NCBI GenBank assembly: GCA_020637435.1
Contig: JACJVW010000002.1
Location: 107,161 to 171,160, forward strand
Direction: 5' to 3'
Length of the DNA stretch: 64,000 nucleotides
Source: Candidatus Woesearchaeota archaeon
GTDB taxonomy: Archaea; Nanobdellota; Nanobdellia; Woesearchaeales; JACJVW01
Shown here: positions 47,233 to 59,129 of the stretch, in pieces
Position numbering within the stretch: the stretch's first letter is position 1
Layout: every line of letters begins with the position of its first letter
The notes under the pieces: model-generated
Database searches by the model: none
The model's input: only the letters and a program-made list of their open reading frames with translations
What the model was told of the DNA's origin: nothing
Program-made: the position numbers and the translations under genes

Positions 47233-48177
47233 ATGATAGTTGTCACGTCATCGACAAAAGAGGGGGTGCAAAGTAGCGCTATCGCTGATCTTTCTAATCA
47301 GGAGACCGTGACGTTTGTCGACTGCCTTCATCCTACATCCAAAGAAATTGACCTTATCGCGGTAAGTGCAGGCATACCAAAAGAGGAGATCCTCGAAGCC
47401 ACAGATCCTGATGAACGACCACGGGTACTCGATACGGAGACCTATTCTCTCATCATCTACCGTACGCCTACCATGGATCATCACAGGTTAAAGACTACGC
47501 CTATAGCAGTATTCTTCAATCATGCTTTCGTCATCTGCATACGGCATGCAGAGAATGAGACCTTTGATCGATTCTCAAATTTTGGTATCGAACAGAAACA
47601 AAAACTCATGCAGAACTCTTCTTGCCTTACCTATTGGTTGATCGATGACATCCAGAATAATTTCTTCACATACATGGACCGGCTGGAAGACCAGATAGAT
47701 CACCTAGAATCCAAGATCTACAAATACAGCAATGAAAACGTAGTCAAAGAGATTTTCGACTTCAAGAAGATCCTTATCTACTTCCACAAAGCCCTCACAG
47801 CAAACCGGGAGGTCATCAATTCTATCGAGAAGGAGTACCTTAAATTTGTAGGTAGGAAGGAGATCAAACGCTTCAGGAACACCTATAATGATGTCGTAGA
47901 ATTGCTTGATATGGAAAGCATGTATCGTGATATCCTGACAGGAGCTATGGACATGCACCTCACTACAATATCCAATAATCTCAACGTCGTCATAAAAAAG
48001 ATGACAGCGATGGGTTCTTTTATCCTGATCCCGACACTCATTTCCGGTGTCTACGGCATGAATTTCATCTATCTCCCAGAGACCCACTGGCAATTTGGAT
48101 ATCCCTTTGCTCTCTTTCTGATGGGCATTTCCGTTGTCCTGCTCTACATCTTCTTTAAGAAAAAGACTTGGATATAA
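47233..48177 (+). CDS. corA: CorA-family divalent cation transporter
   Basis: A 314-residue protein with the long cytoplasmic funnel (LTYWLIDDIQNNFFTYMDRLEDQ) and two C-terminal helices. The selectivity motif YGMNF precedes the last helix, as in Mg2+/Co2+ channels. The ATG at 47233 is favoured by a TATA box 27 bases upstream; TTG at 47230 is the alternative. It works as a pentamer in the membrane. Confidence 0.92.
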   Translation: MIVVTSSTKEGVQSSAIADLSNQETVTFVDCLHPTSKEIDLIAVSAGIPKEEILEATDPDERPRVLDTETYSLIIYRTPTMDHHRLKTTPIAVFFNHAFVICIRHAENETFDRFSNFGIEQKQKLMQNSSCLTYWLIDDIQNNFFTYMDRLEDQIDHLESKIYKYSNENVVKEIFDFKKILIYFHKALTANREVINSIEKEYLKFVGRKEIKRFRNTYNDVVELLDMESMYRDILTGAMDMHLTTISNNLNVVIKKMTAMGSFILIPTLISGVYGMNFIYLPETHWQFGYPFALFLMGISVVLLYIFFKKKTWI

Positions 48178-48313
48178 GTCCTTCCAGCCCGGAATCAGCG
48201 TAAACTAAGCGATTAGAGTATACAAAAACCGCAACAGCAAACGTAAACTTTATTAAGAGTCATAATCAGGCTCATGGTAATACTTTAATCATGATATTGA
48301 AAAGGGTGAACTA

Positions 48314-50248
48314 ATGAATACAAAGAATAAAGTCGTAAGTTCGATGCTGACGCTTCTCGTCATCTTCGTGCTGGTGATTTCTGGCCCTGCAAGCGCGGTC
48401 AATCTGACCGTCAGCGTGCCATCTCCTTCAGCACAGGAATCAGAGGACATCAGCTTCGTCGTCGGAGTCAATCTTGAACAATTCGAGCATGTACCGCTAA
48501 GGAACCTGACGGTAGTCATTGAGAATAATGATGATACCGCGAATTACACCTGTACATTCCTTCCGGACGGATCCGCACTGACAACATGCACTAGATTCAA
48601 CATAACCCCACTCCAGGCAGGTTCTTACAACCAGAATAACCACACAGGTTATGGCTATGACGGTAACGGCTTTGCCTTTGAGAATTTCGGTTATGGCTAC
48701 GGATATGGATACGGTTCAGCGCTAGGGGTCACCAATATGACCTTCAATGTCACCTGGACCACACCTACTGTTGCTGATGACACCCTCTATTCGATAGATT
48801 TCTACGCAACTGCGGAAGCCAATGGCGTCGAGTTCACCTACTATACGCAGTACGATGAAATGTTCGCTGTGCTTGATGTTGCTATCCCTTTGAACACCAC
48901 AACAGCACCGGCAAATAATGACACCACTATCGATATCATCGATGAGAATCTCACATCAGCAGACATTGTCATCCCTCAGAATGTGACCCGGGTCAAGATA
49001 AACGCATCCAAGCTTATCAATACGACCAACACAACGCTGAACAAAGTCAAACTGCCGATGAAGATCAACATCAGCGCAAATACGACCGCTCGACCGGTCA
49101 AGATAAGTATTCCAGCCAATATATCAATCTCAGGAAATAAATCCTGGAATGGTGTCATCAACTTACCAGAAGTCAGAACGATTCAGGCGTCCGAAGTTGA
49201 TGATGTAGAACCTGGTTATGCACCTACTGTCGGAGACGTCATAGAGATCGGATTCGATGATGTACGTCTAGAGTTTGACAAAGCAGTAAGGCTTGTCTTT
49301 GAAGGCGCTGGTACTACAGGACAGCTTATAGGCTATAGCCAGGCTGGAAACTTCAAAAAGATCAGACTGACCTGCACACAGGATAATCAGACCTGGGCAG
49401 ACACCAATCTCAACGCATCCAGCTCTTCAAGTGAAGACTGCAGGATTGTAGTTGGAAGTGACCTGGTCGTCTGGACCAAGCACTTCACCAAGTTTGTTAC
49501 CTTCACAGAGACGAAAATCCCTACTTCCAGCGGTGGATCCAGTGGAGGCAGTAGTGGAGGAAGTTCTGGTGGTGCTGCATCGACAAGCACAAGCGCCGGT
49601 ACAGTCTACCGAGCAGGTATCGCACAGGTGGCTGCTAATGAGATGGTCTCCCTATTCGTCAGGAAAGACGGCATCGCGATCAGCAAGCTTCAGTTCGTCA
49701 CAACGAAAGCTCAATCGAATGTTAACTTCGAGATCGAGCACCTGAGCGGAAAACCTGCCGATATCCCGGCAAAATCAGGAGCGTACGCATATCTAAGCAT
49801 CGATTCTGATGCAGACGATATCAACCGTGCGACCATAAGTTTCAGTGTGCTTAAATCATGGCTTTCATCGAACAACTTCGAGAAGGACGAGATTTATCTC
49901 TACAGGCTGGTCAATGGAAAATGGGTAGAACTGAACACCGCATATAAAGGTACTTCAGGTGCGTCCGAGACCTACGAAGCGTCATCACCAGGTTTCAGCT
50001 ATTTCGCAATAGCTGGCAAAGCCGCTCCGAAAACTGAAGTTGTCATAGACGACACCGAAGATGTCCCTGACGAAGCAGAAGAGACACCTGATAAGCCGGA
50101 CACACCTACAGGTAACATCATCAAAGACGATGAGACTGAGATCAAGCAACCGGAGAAGAAAGACAGCGCAGGTGCTTTCATCATCTTCCTGGTAATCCTC
50201 ATCATCATCTCGGGTGTGGCTTACATGTACTTCAGGAAGAAAGAATAG
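48314..50248 (+). CDS. Large surface protein with PGF-pre-PGF domain
   Basis: A 644-residue exported protein. Signal peptide (1-28), then a beta-rich region with a Gly/Tyr-rich stretch (GYGYDGNGF, FGYGYGYGYG), an Asn/Thr-rich middle with many N-glycosylation sequons, a Ser/Gly linker, then a PGF-pre-PGF domain (about residues 420-575, VSLFVRKDGIAISKLQFV). It ends in an acidic linker and a normal membrane helix with RKKE, not the PGF-CTERM tail the domain usually precedes. It is likely a glycosylated cell-surface protein. Confidence 0.82.
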   Translation: MNTKNKVVSSMLTLLVIFVLVISGPASAVNLTVSVPSPSAQESEDISFVVGVNLEQFEHVPLRNLTVVIENNDDTANYTCTFLPDGSALTTCTRFNITPLQAGSYNQNNHTGYGYDGNGFAFENFGYGYGYGYGSALGVTNMTFNVTWTTPTVADDTLYSIDFYATAEANGVEFTYYTQYDEMFAVLDVAIPLNTTTAPANNDTTIDIIDENLTSADIVIPQNVTRVKINASKLINTTNTTLNKVKLPMKINISANTTARPVKISIPANISISGNKSWNGVINLPEVRTIQASEVDDVEPGYAPTVGDVIEIGFDDVRLEFDKAVRLVFEGAGTTGQLIGYSQAGNFKKIRLTCTQDNQTWADTNLNASSSSSEDCRIVVGSDLVVWTKHFTKFVTFTETKIPTSSGGSSGGSSGGSSGGAASTSTSAGTVYRAGIAQVAANEMVSLFVRKDGIAISKLQFVTTKAQSNVNFEIEHLSGKPADIPAKSGAYAYLSIDSDADDINRATISFSVLKSWLSSNNFEKDEIYLYRLVNGKWVELNTAYKGTSGASETYEASSPGFSYFAIAGKAAPKTEVVIDDTEDVPDEAEETPDKPDTPTGNIIKDDETEIKQPEKKDSAGAFIIFLVILIIISGVAYMYFRKKE

Positions 50249-50260
50249 GGGCAAAACTCC

Positions 50261-50280
50261 TTTTTTACCATATTTTTTTT
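50261..50280 (+). terminator. T-rich terminator after the surface-protein gene
   Basis: Runs of six and eight T start 13 bases after the stop codon, a typical archaeal terminator. Confidence 0.5.
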
Positions 50281-50314
50281 ATATCCCTTACTTATTCTCA
50301 AGAAGTGAACAAAA

Positions 50315-52243
50315 ATGATCAAGATAGAATTACCAGACGGCTCGCGTAAAGAACTCGATTCAGGCATTACAGGACAACAGATTGCTGAGGATATAGGGCA
50401 AAGACTTGCCCAGGAAGCTCTTGCAGTAAAAGTGGATGGTACCTTAAAAGACCTCACTGCACCCATAACTGCTAATGCCAAGGTAGAGATCATCACATTC
50501 GAACAGGAAGAAGGAAAAAATATCTTTTGGCACTCTTCAGCCCACCTCCTTGCACATGCTATTAAAAGGATATTTCCTGACGCAAAGCTTGCCGTAGGAC
50601 CAGCCATCACAGAAGGATTCTATTACGACATAGATGTCGACACTCCCTTTACCACAGAAGATCTTGAGAAGATCGAAGCTGAGATGAAAAAGATTGTCGA
50701 AGAGAAGATAGATGTGGAGCGCATCGAATGCAAGACCAAAGACGAAGCGAGAGCTCTGCAGAAAGACGAGCCCTACAAGCTCCAGATAATCGATGAATCT
50801 GTAGAAAACATAACCGTCTATAAACAGGGAGATTTCCAGGACCTTTGCAGAGGACCCCACCTGCCCAACACAAAAAAGATCAAATCATTCAAGATAACCA
50901 AAGTCGCAGGAGCATACTGGAAAGGCGATGAGAAGAATAAGCAGCTCCAGCGCGTATACGGCATCTCCTTCCCGGACAAGAAGATGCTAAAAGATTACCT
51001 GTTCCGCATTGAGGAAGCTAAAAAACGCGACCATGTGAAACTTGGAAAAGAGCTTGGTCTCTTTGTCATGTCAGAATTGGTCGGTTCAGGTCTTCCGCTT
51101 TTAGCCCCAAAAGGTATGATAATCCGAAACGAGATTGTGCGCTACCTGTGGGACTTGCATAAGAGCAAAGGGTATGAGCAGATCTGGACGCCGCATATCG
51201 CAAAAGACGTACTCTATAAGACATCCGGACATTGGGACAAATTCGGTGACGAACTGTTTAAAGTGAAAGGAAAATCAGAAGAATTTGTCATGAAGCCGAT
51301 GAACTGCCCGCACCACATGCAAATCTATAAGAATTTCAATTACAGCTACAAAGACCTTCCTATAAGGTACTTCGAACCTGCAACGGTCTATAGAGATGAA
51401 AAGTCCGGAGAACTTCATGGACTTTCAAGAGTGCGCGCTCTTACTCAGGACGACGGACATCTATTCTGCAGGATTGACCAGATAAAACAGGAAGTTAAGA
51501 CAATAGTTGGTATCATAAGGGAATTCTACGAAACTATCGGGATGAATGATGACTACTGGGTTTCGCTCAGTGTCCGGGGGGACGATAAGAGTAAGTATCT
51601 TGGCAGCGATGAAGTGTGGGAAATAGCAGAACAATCCCTCCAGGAAGCAGCTGACGAGAACCAGTTAAACTATAAGCGTATCGAAGGAGAGGCTGCGTTC
51701 TACGGCCCAAAGCTTGATTTCATGTTTAAAGACGCATTAGGCAGAGAATGGCAATTAGCCACCATTCAGTGCGACTTCAATCTCCCTGAAAGATTCGATC
51801 TAAGCTACACCAGTGAGAACAATGAGAAAGAACGGCCGGTCGTCATCCACAGAGCTATCTCAGGCAGCCTTGAGCGATTCATGAGCGTACTCATTGAACA
51901 CTTCGCAGGCAAGTTCCCGCTTTGGCTCAGTCCCGTACAGGTCAAGATTCTTACTGTCGCTGATCGTTTCCTCCAATACGCAGACGAAGTCGCGGCACAG
52001 ATGCGTGATATGGGTATCCGCGTCGAAGTGGATAGAAGAAGCGAGTCTGTCTCAAAGAAAGTCCGTGACGCGCAGATGCAGAAGATAAATTACATACTCG
52101 TCGTAGGAGAAAAAGAGGTCGAAGATAAGACCGTCACCGTAAGGACAAGAAATAATGAAGTTCTTGGACCGCAGGCAGTTGATGAATTCATAGGTCATAT
52201 CATTGCAGAAGCTACCGATCGCACGCTCCCAAAAGACGAATAG
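50315..52243 (+). CDS. thrS: Threonyl-tRNA synthetase, bacterial type
   Basis: A 642-residue class II synthetase with all bacterial domains: TGS (1-60), editing domain with HSSAHLLAHA, the aminoacylation core with MKPMNCPHHM, RDEKSGELHGLSRVRALTQD and HRAISGSLERFM, and the anticodon domain. Most archaea have a different editing domain, so this copy was probably acquired from bacteria. It is followed six bases later by nfo. Confidence 0.96.
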   Translation: MIKIELPDGSRKELDSGITGQQIAEDIGQRLAQEALAVKVDGTLKDLTAPITANAKVEIITFEQEEGKNIFWHSSAHLLAHAIKRIFPDAKLAVGPAITEGFYYDIDVDTPFTTEDLEKIEAEMKKIVEEKIDVERIECKTKDEARALQKDEPYKLQIIDESVENITVYKQGDFQDLCRGPHLPNTKKIKSFKITKVAGAYWKGDEKNKQLQRVYGISFPDKKMLKDYLFRIEEAKKRDHVKLGKELGLFVMSELVGSGLPLLAPKGMIIRNEIVRYLWDLHKSKGYEQIWTPHIAKDVLYKTSGHWDKFGDELFKVKGKSEEFVMKPMNCPHHMQIYKNFNYSYKDLPIRYFEPATVYRDEKSGELHGLSRVRALTQDDGHLFCRIDQIKQEVKTIVGIIREFYETIGMNDDYWVSLSVRGDDKSKYLGSDEVWEIAEQSLQEAADENQLNYKRIEGEAAFYGPKLDFMFKDALGREWQLATIQCDFNLPERFDLSYTSENNEKERPVVIHRAISGSLERFMSVLIEHFAGKFPLWLSPVQVKILTVADRFLQYADEVAAQMRDMGIRVEVDRRSESVSKKVRDAQMQKINYILVVGEKEVEDKTVTVRTRNNEVLGPQAVDEFIGHIIAEATDRTLPKDE

Positions 52244-52249
52244 TTTTTG

Positions 52250-53101
52250 ATGGTATTTTACATTGGCGCGCACGCGTCCATCGCTAGAGGTTTTGAAGTA
52301 GCCGTAGATTCTATCTTAGCCATAGGAGGGAACGCTATCCAGGTGTTCCTCAAAAGTCCTAGGGGAAGAGCCTCCAAAGTTCTGGATGAGAAAGACGCTG
52401 CAGCGACCAGGAGACTTGTGAAAGAAAAAAACCTCTTTCTGGTAGGTCACTGTTCCTATCTGCTCAATTTCGCTACAAACCCGAACATCGATCCATGGGC
52501 TATCGAGTCGCTCACTGAAGACCTTAACAATATGCATGAGCTTGGAGGCGCTGGTGTTGTACTGCATATAGGTAAAAGTCTAAAGATGCAAAAAGAAGAA
52601 ACCCTCAGAAACATCAAAACATCGATTGAGTCTGTGCTCCATAACACTGCGGAAGACCAGCTCATAATTTTAGAGAATACAGCGGGTCAGGGAACCGAGA
52701 TAGGCTATCTCTTCGAAGAGATTGCAGAGATCTATGATATGTTCACCAAAGAGCAGAAAAGACGTCTTGGTTTCTGCCTGGACACCTGTCATAGTTTTGC
52801 TGCTGGTTACGACCTTCGTACTGCAGACGGTGTAGAAGATTGGAAGCAACGATTCGACCAACTCATAGGTTGGGATAGGGTTATATGCATCCATTTCAAT
52901 GATGCCAAGAGAGAGCTTGGCTCAAGGGTCGACCGTCATGAAGACATTGGTAGAGGCTGGATAGGCAAGAAAGGTTGCGCTGCTATCGCAAGACTTGCGC
53001 TGATGACTGAAAAACCTCTTATCCTTGAGACACCTTCAACTTATAGCGATTATGCTGATCAACTAAAGACCTTGAAGACCTGGGCTTATTCTGAAAAGTA
53101 G
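52250..53101 (+). CDS. nfo: Deoxyribonuclease IV (endonuclease IV)
   Basis: A 283-residue AP endonuclease of the Nfo family. It shows IGAHASIARGFEVAVDSI, LENTAGQGTEIGYLFEEI, GFCLDTCHSFAAGYD and HFNDAKRELGSRVDRHEDIG, which supply the three-zinc site. It cuts DNA at abasic sites, the product of the adjacent MutY glycosylase. ATG at 52250 is preferred over TTG at 52247. It overlaps mutY by 16 bases at the 3' end. Confidence 0.93.
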   Translation: MVFYIGAHASIARGFEVAVDSILAIGGNAIQVFLKSPRGRASKVLDEKDAAATRRLVKEKNLFLVGHCSYLLNFATNPNIDPWAIESLTEDLNNMHELGGAGVVLHIGKSLKMQKEETLRNIKTSIESVLHNTAEDQLIILENTAGQGTEIGYLFEEIAEIYDMFTKEQKRRLGFCLDTCHSFAAGYDLRTADGVEDWKQRFDQLIGWDRVICIHFNDAKRELGSRVDRHEDIGRGWIGKKGCAAIARLALMTEKPLILETPSTYSDYADQLKTLKTWAYSEK

Positions 53102-53868
53102 AGAACGTCCTTTTCTTTGACCAGAAGATTATCTCTTATCATTTTATCAACAATATCTGAGAACTCAGGGTGTGGATATCTCAGTCGTAAACTGTTCACA
53201 TCAGTTTTTCCATGTGAAATAAGATGTCTGAGTATCTGTCCCCTCACTTGCCTTGTACTGCCTTCGAAGCTTGGCTGTCTGCTTGTTGGTCTAATCCCTG
53301 TCCTCCGACTCGTCAGATGCAGCGCACCGTAGTCCATAAGTGCATTGTACCATATGCATGCTTTGCCTTTTGGAAGAACTTGCTTCGCAAACGCCTCAAG
53401 CTCTTTTTGCGAGATAGCCTCTGATAAACCAAACTCGTGGATGAATATTCGTCTGATATTTGTATCGATAACAGGCACATCCATATTGAAAGCGAACGCC
53501 AATATCGAACGAGAAGTGTATGGCCCTATGCCTGGAAGTTGAAGAAGTCCTTCTTCAGTGTTAGGAAATGTTTTCAAGACGACCAGGACCCTCGCTGTTT
53601 CCCTCAGTCTAAGAGCTCTGTTGTTGTAGCCGAGTCCCGACCACTCTCGAAGCAGCTCCTCAGTCGATGCCTGCGCAAGACTTCGTACATCAGGGAATGC
53701 GGCAAGGAAAGCATGGTACTTGGGAATGACCCTATCCACCTGCGTCTGCTGCAACATGATCTCAGAGACCATGATAGCATAAGGATCGGTAGTCTTCCTC
53801 CAGGGAAGATCCCTGCCATGCACCCTATACCAAGAGAGCACTTTACGCCTAAATGAGGCTATATTCAT
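53086..53868 (-). CDS. mutY: MutY-like A/G adenine glycosylase without the iron-sulfur cluster
   Basis: A 260-residue HhH-GPD glycosylase with E36 (SEIMLQQTQV), the helix-hairpin-helix LPGIGPYTSRS (111-121) and catalytic D135 in VIDTNIRR. It removes A opposite 8-oxoG or G. Where typical MutY has four cysteines binding a 4Fe-4S cluster, this protein has LTSRRTGIRPTSRQP; its only cysteine is C171. The NUDIX-like C-terminal domain of MutY is missing; the end is a short wHTH-like segment (RYPHPEFSDIVDKMI). Confidence 0.88.
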   Translation of the reverse strand: MNIASFRRKVLSWYRVHGRDLPWRKTTDPYAIMVSEIMLQQTQVDRVIPKYHAFLAAFPDVRSLAQASTEELLREWSGLGYNNRALRLRETARVLVVLKTFPNTEEGLLQLPGIGPYTSRSILAFAFNMDVPVIDTNIRRIFIHEFGLSEAISQKELEAFAKQVLPKGKACIWYNALMDYGALHLTSRRTGIRPTSRQPSFEGSTRQVRGQILRHLISHGKTDVNSLRLRYPHPEFSDIVDKMIRDNLLVKEKDVLYFSE

Positions 53869-53978
53869 AGCAAACTAAGCAACTGTATGTGTTTTAAACA
53901 TTGCGATACTGGATAAAAATATAAACTCGCAATACTCTGCTGACGTATAGGTGATGTGCGATAGATGATATCCATCGT

Positions 53979-54332
53979 TTGAATTTTGGCAGAGCCACCG
54001 TCGACTTGCTTGAAGAAGAGAAAAGTCTTTTTCGCACCCTGCAGGTGCAGCTCAATCAGGAAGAGATCGACCTGAAGAAACTAATCGAGATTGCGAATGA
54101 CATCATCTACCAGATAGATACATTGGAACGTCAGATCGCAGAGGGTAGTATTGACCAGTCAAAACTCATGTATCTCGAACAGCAGCTTGACAAACTAAAG
54201 CAAGTCATCCAATACCTTATCGAACGTGGTCTGGAGAAAGGAAGAGGCTGCATGCATCAGTTGTTGAAGATATCCAGACAGGCTGAACAGAATATCGATA
54301 TCGCAAAAAGGATGCTTGAGAAATCTGCTTAG
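53979..54332 (+). CDS. Small coiled-coil protein
   Basis: A 117-residue protein made almost wholly of heptad-repeat helices (TLQVQLNQEEIDLKKLIEI, LERQIAEGSIDQSKLMYLEQ). No family recognised. The only start found is TTG at 53979; the frame is open from 53955 with no ATG or GTG, so the true start is uncertain. GGTGAT lies 25 bases upstream. The 3' end overlaps the convergent gene by four bases. Confidence 0.55.
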   Translation: MNFGRATVDLLEEEKSLFRTLQVQLNQEEIDLKKLIEIANDIIYQIDTLERQIAEGSIDQSKLMYLEQQLDKLKQVIQYLIERGLEKGRGCMHQLLKISRQAEQNIDIAKRMLEKSA

Positions 54333-55633
54333 TTCCTGAACCTTACCAGATCCAGATCAGGATTGTATTTTTCTTCTCTAAACCTGTCTATAGAAGTCGT
54401 AAAACAGGCTTCATATCCATCACGCATCACTTTTTTGAACATAAGATTCTCCATCTCTGTATGGTTCAATGTTCTTTTGGACCATCGTTGCGTCTGCGGT
54501 CTGTACGTAAGCATGATGGTCTGATAACGAAGCTTGTCGACAAAACCTATCATCTCCTTTGTAGGTATAAGAAAGGGAAGCAGAGGTACGTGTACATCCT
54601 CACCTTCATTCTTTCTGCGCAAAGTATGATATGCTGAAATCTCATGCGCGCAGAAGAAATCCTCATCATGCGCTGAGACCCTGCGGTCGCTTCGATAGGT
54701 CTTATCCTTACAATAGCATTTACCTCGCGCTTCCCATACCTCACTGTACGCTTCAGTGATTTTATTACCTTCAACAAAAGGTATGCCGGTAAGCTTGAAT
54801 TGGTAGGAATCATTTAGTGTCTTGCGCTGTGAAGGCACCTGCACAACTTTTGTGCCGCTTGCGAAAGGTATTTCCGAAACATCGATGAGGTCAGTGAAAT
54901 CCACGTCAAGCCTGGACAAAGATGACTTCAGATTATGCCGAGTGACATACCGTTCATACTTCAGGACCTTCATGGCAAGATCGTTCTTCAAAGCGTCATC
55001 CAGCACCCGGTCTCCGTATTTTCCGGTCCTCAGCGCTTTGCGGAATGTAGGGATAAGTAATTTATACGCGACCATATTCTGAAAGGCACGAAGCTCAGCC
55101 CCCTGCACCGACCGGTACAACGAGAGGATCCTTCTGTGCTGGTCGCGACCGAACCACCCGATAGTAGAGTGGATAGCCTCGATATCCCCCTCCTCACCTA
55201 GGATAGAGAACGCAGCGCTCATGACCTTCTCAGGTGACCAGGCATACTGCTGCTTCCTCTTCTTAGAAAGCCGGTGGCCTGTGGCATCGTCACCAAGCAG
55301 CCTTCGTTGCACCGCCATACTATCAAGACGAAGCATCGAGTCAAGATCATACACGACCAGGTCGCGGACAGCATCCTCGCCGATACGATACTCAGGAGGC
55401 AAGATAATAAGTCCGGTGCTTGCTTCATCTATGGCTCGTAGCGCGGCTCCCGAATCCACTATATGCTCACGCTGTAACAGCTCCTCAAGTGAACCGCTCT
55501 TTGTAGCGACTCTTGAAGGAAAATCTTTTAGCGAAGAGACTGAAGGACTCGCACCCAAAGTATCAGTCAATACCTCTCCAGCGGAGGGGAAGGCAAAGTA
55601 CTCAGAACGCAGTCTGCTAAGATCGATGATCAT
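54329..55633 (-). CDS. Hypothetical protein, possibly metal-binding
   Basis: A 434-residue protein, soluble, rich in Arg. The C-terminal third has cysteines and histidines (ARGKCYCKDKTY, then FFCAHEISAYHTL) that might bind zinc. Not recognised. The ATG at 55633 has a TTTATAAA box about 45-50 bases upstream; a GTG at 55711 extends the frame but is less supported. It is divergent from gyrB. Confidence 0.65.
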   Translation of the reverse strand: MIIDLSRLRSEYFAFPSAGEVLTDTLGASPSVSSLKDFPSRVATKSGSLEELLQREHIVDSGAALRAIDEASTGLIILPPEYRIGEDAVRDLVVYDLDSMLRLDSMAVQRRLLGDDATGHRLSKKRKQQYAWSPEKVMSAAFSILGEEGDIEAIHSTIGWFGRDQHRRILSLYRSVQGAELRAFQNMVAYKLLIPTFRKALRTGKYGDRVLDDALKNDLAMKVLKYERYVTRHNLKSSLSRLDVDFTDLIDVSEIPFASGTKVVQVPSQRKTLNDSYQFKLTGIPFVEGNKITEAYSEVWEARGKCYCKDKTYRSDRRVSAHDEDFFCAHEISAYHTLRRKNEGEDVHVPLLPFLIPTKEMIGFVDKLRYQTIMLTYRPQTQRWSKRTLNHTEMENLMFKKVMRDGYEACFTTSIDRFREEKYNPDLDLVRFRN

Positions 55634-55790
55634 GCAGGAGAAGAATGGGACTTGATTCTTAAAGCCATGTACGTCATTTATAAAGAATCCAGAATGAACT
55701 TGGCCTTTCACTAAACAATAAGAGCCAACCCCTGAAACCTTTATAAATCCAAGCTAGAGCGGCTCTGCGCGTTTTATGCCCAAGAGCAAC

Positions 55791-55800
55791 ATTTATAAAG
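55791..55800 (+). promoter_or_regulatory. TATA box before gyrB (ATTTATAAAG)
   Basis: A second, CTTTATAAAT, is at 55739-55748. The region serves gyrB on the plus strand and the unknown gene on the minus strand. Confidence 0.55.
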
Positions 55801-55836
55801 GAATGCCCTATGGTTATTTGTGTGGAAAGAGTGTAG

Positions 55837-58166
<2,330 letters not shown>

Positions 58167-58190
58167 ATCTAACAAGGAACTTAGACTTTG

Positions 58191-58200
58191 TTTATAAAGA
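58191..58200 (-). promoter_or_regulatory. TATA box of the MraZ-like gene
   Basis: TCTTTATAAA on the minus strand, about 29 bases before the ATG at 58166. Confidence 0.55.
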
Positions 58201-58220
58201 CTACCAAAATACACCACTAC

Positions 58221-59045
58221 TCAGTGTAGAAAATCTTCCAAGTGAAATTTCTCAGTTTTCTTTAACGCAGCAAGTTCCTTTCTCTGCAAACCAAGAGCCT
58301 TAAGTTTCTTTCGTGCATACTCAGGAGATAGACCAGCCACCTCGGCCAGATGCTCGACATCATCACCATGTTCTTGAGCAGCAACCCTAAAGAACTCACG
58401 CTCAAACTCAGCCTTCGCCTCAGTGTTCTTATGGTCTCCAAGACCAAGTGAGACTGCCTTTGCCATCAACTGCGCTTCTGCAGGTAGTTGAGAAACAGCT
58501 GTGCCTACGCTTTTGCGCATAGCGTCATAAGCAAGCTCGTACAAGTGTTCGCGCCGCTCTTTTGCGGCTTGCTGAGGGCTGATTTCCTTGTCATATAATC
58601 TCTGGTCAATTTGCTGCAATACTGCGTAATCGGGTGTAACAGCATGAGAAATTGCGTCTTTGACAAGAGGATTCGAGGTATATGAAGTAAGTGCGGTGGA
58701 CATATAGTCAATTTTAACATTACTGACTTCCTTATCTTGAGAAAGAAAACTCATGCCTGCAAGCTTATCATTTAGTGTATCGCTGTCATGCTTCCAGCGT
58801 CTAAGAGTTCTATCAGAAACGCCCAGACCTTCGTTTGCTACCGCTTTATTGATGCCATCAGGAATATGAAACTGATTCGCCCGAGTGTATGTAAAAGCTT
58901 CTTTATACATTCCAACTGCATCCTTCAAGGTTGGCAGTACACTAGAATACAAACTATGGAAAGCTTGCGGATTGAATACCTTGGCCGTCTGGTCCGCTAT
59001 AACCTGCTGGGCAATATTTTGATATCCTGGATTGTACATTGTCAC
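58221..59045 (-). CDS. DNA-binding protein with two predicted HTH motifs
   Basis: A 274-residue protein, all helical. A first HTH-like segment is LGVSDRTLRRWKHD (near residue 75-88). The C-terminal GDDVEHLAEVAGLSPEYARKKLKALGL looks like a Fis-type HTH. The middle is a helical domain without recognised family. A TATTTAAATAT box lies about 24-30 bases before the start; GTG at 59045 and ATG at 59039 are both possible. It precedes the MraZ-like gene on the same strand. Confidence 0.65.
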   Translation of the reverse strand: MTMYNPGYQNIAQQVIADQTAKVFNPQAFHSLYSSVLPTLKDAVGMYKEAFTYTRANQFHIPDGINKAVANEGLGVSDRTLRRWKHDSDTLNDKLAGMSFLSQDKEVSNVKIDYMSTALTSYTSNPLVKDAISHAVTPDYAVLQQIDQRLYDKEISPQQAAKERREHLYELAYDAMRKSVGTAVSQLPAEAQLMAKAVSLGLGDHKNTEAKAEFEREFFRVAAQEHGDDVEHLAEVAGLSPEYARKKLKALGLQRKELAALKKTEKFHLEDFLH

Positions 59046-59129
59046 CTAAAAAAGACAAATTTGTATTTAAATATTATGCAAGACTGCTTAGAAACAGAAG
59101 ATTTCAGTAAATAGGCCCCCACAATCATT

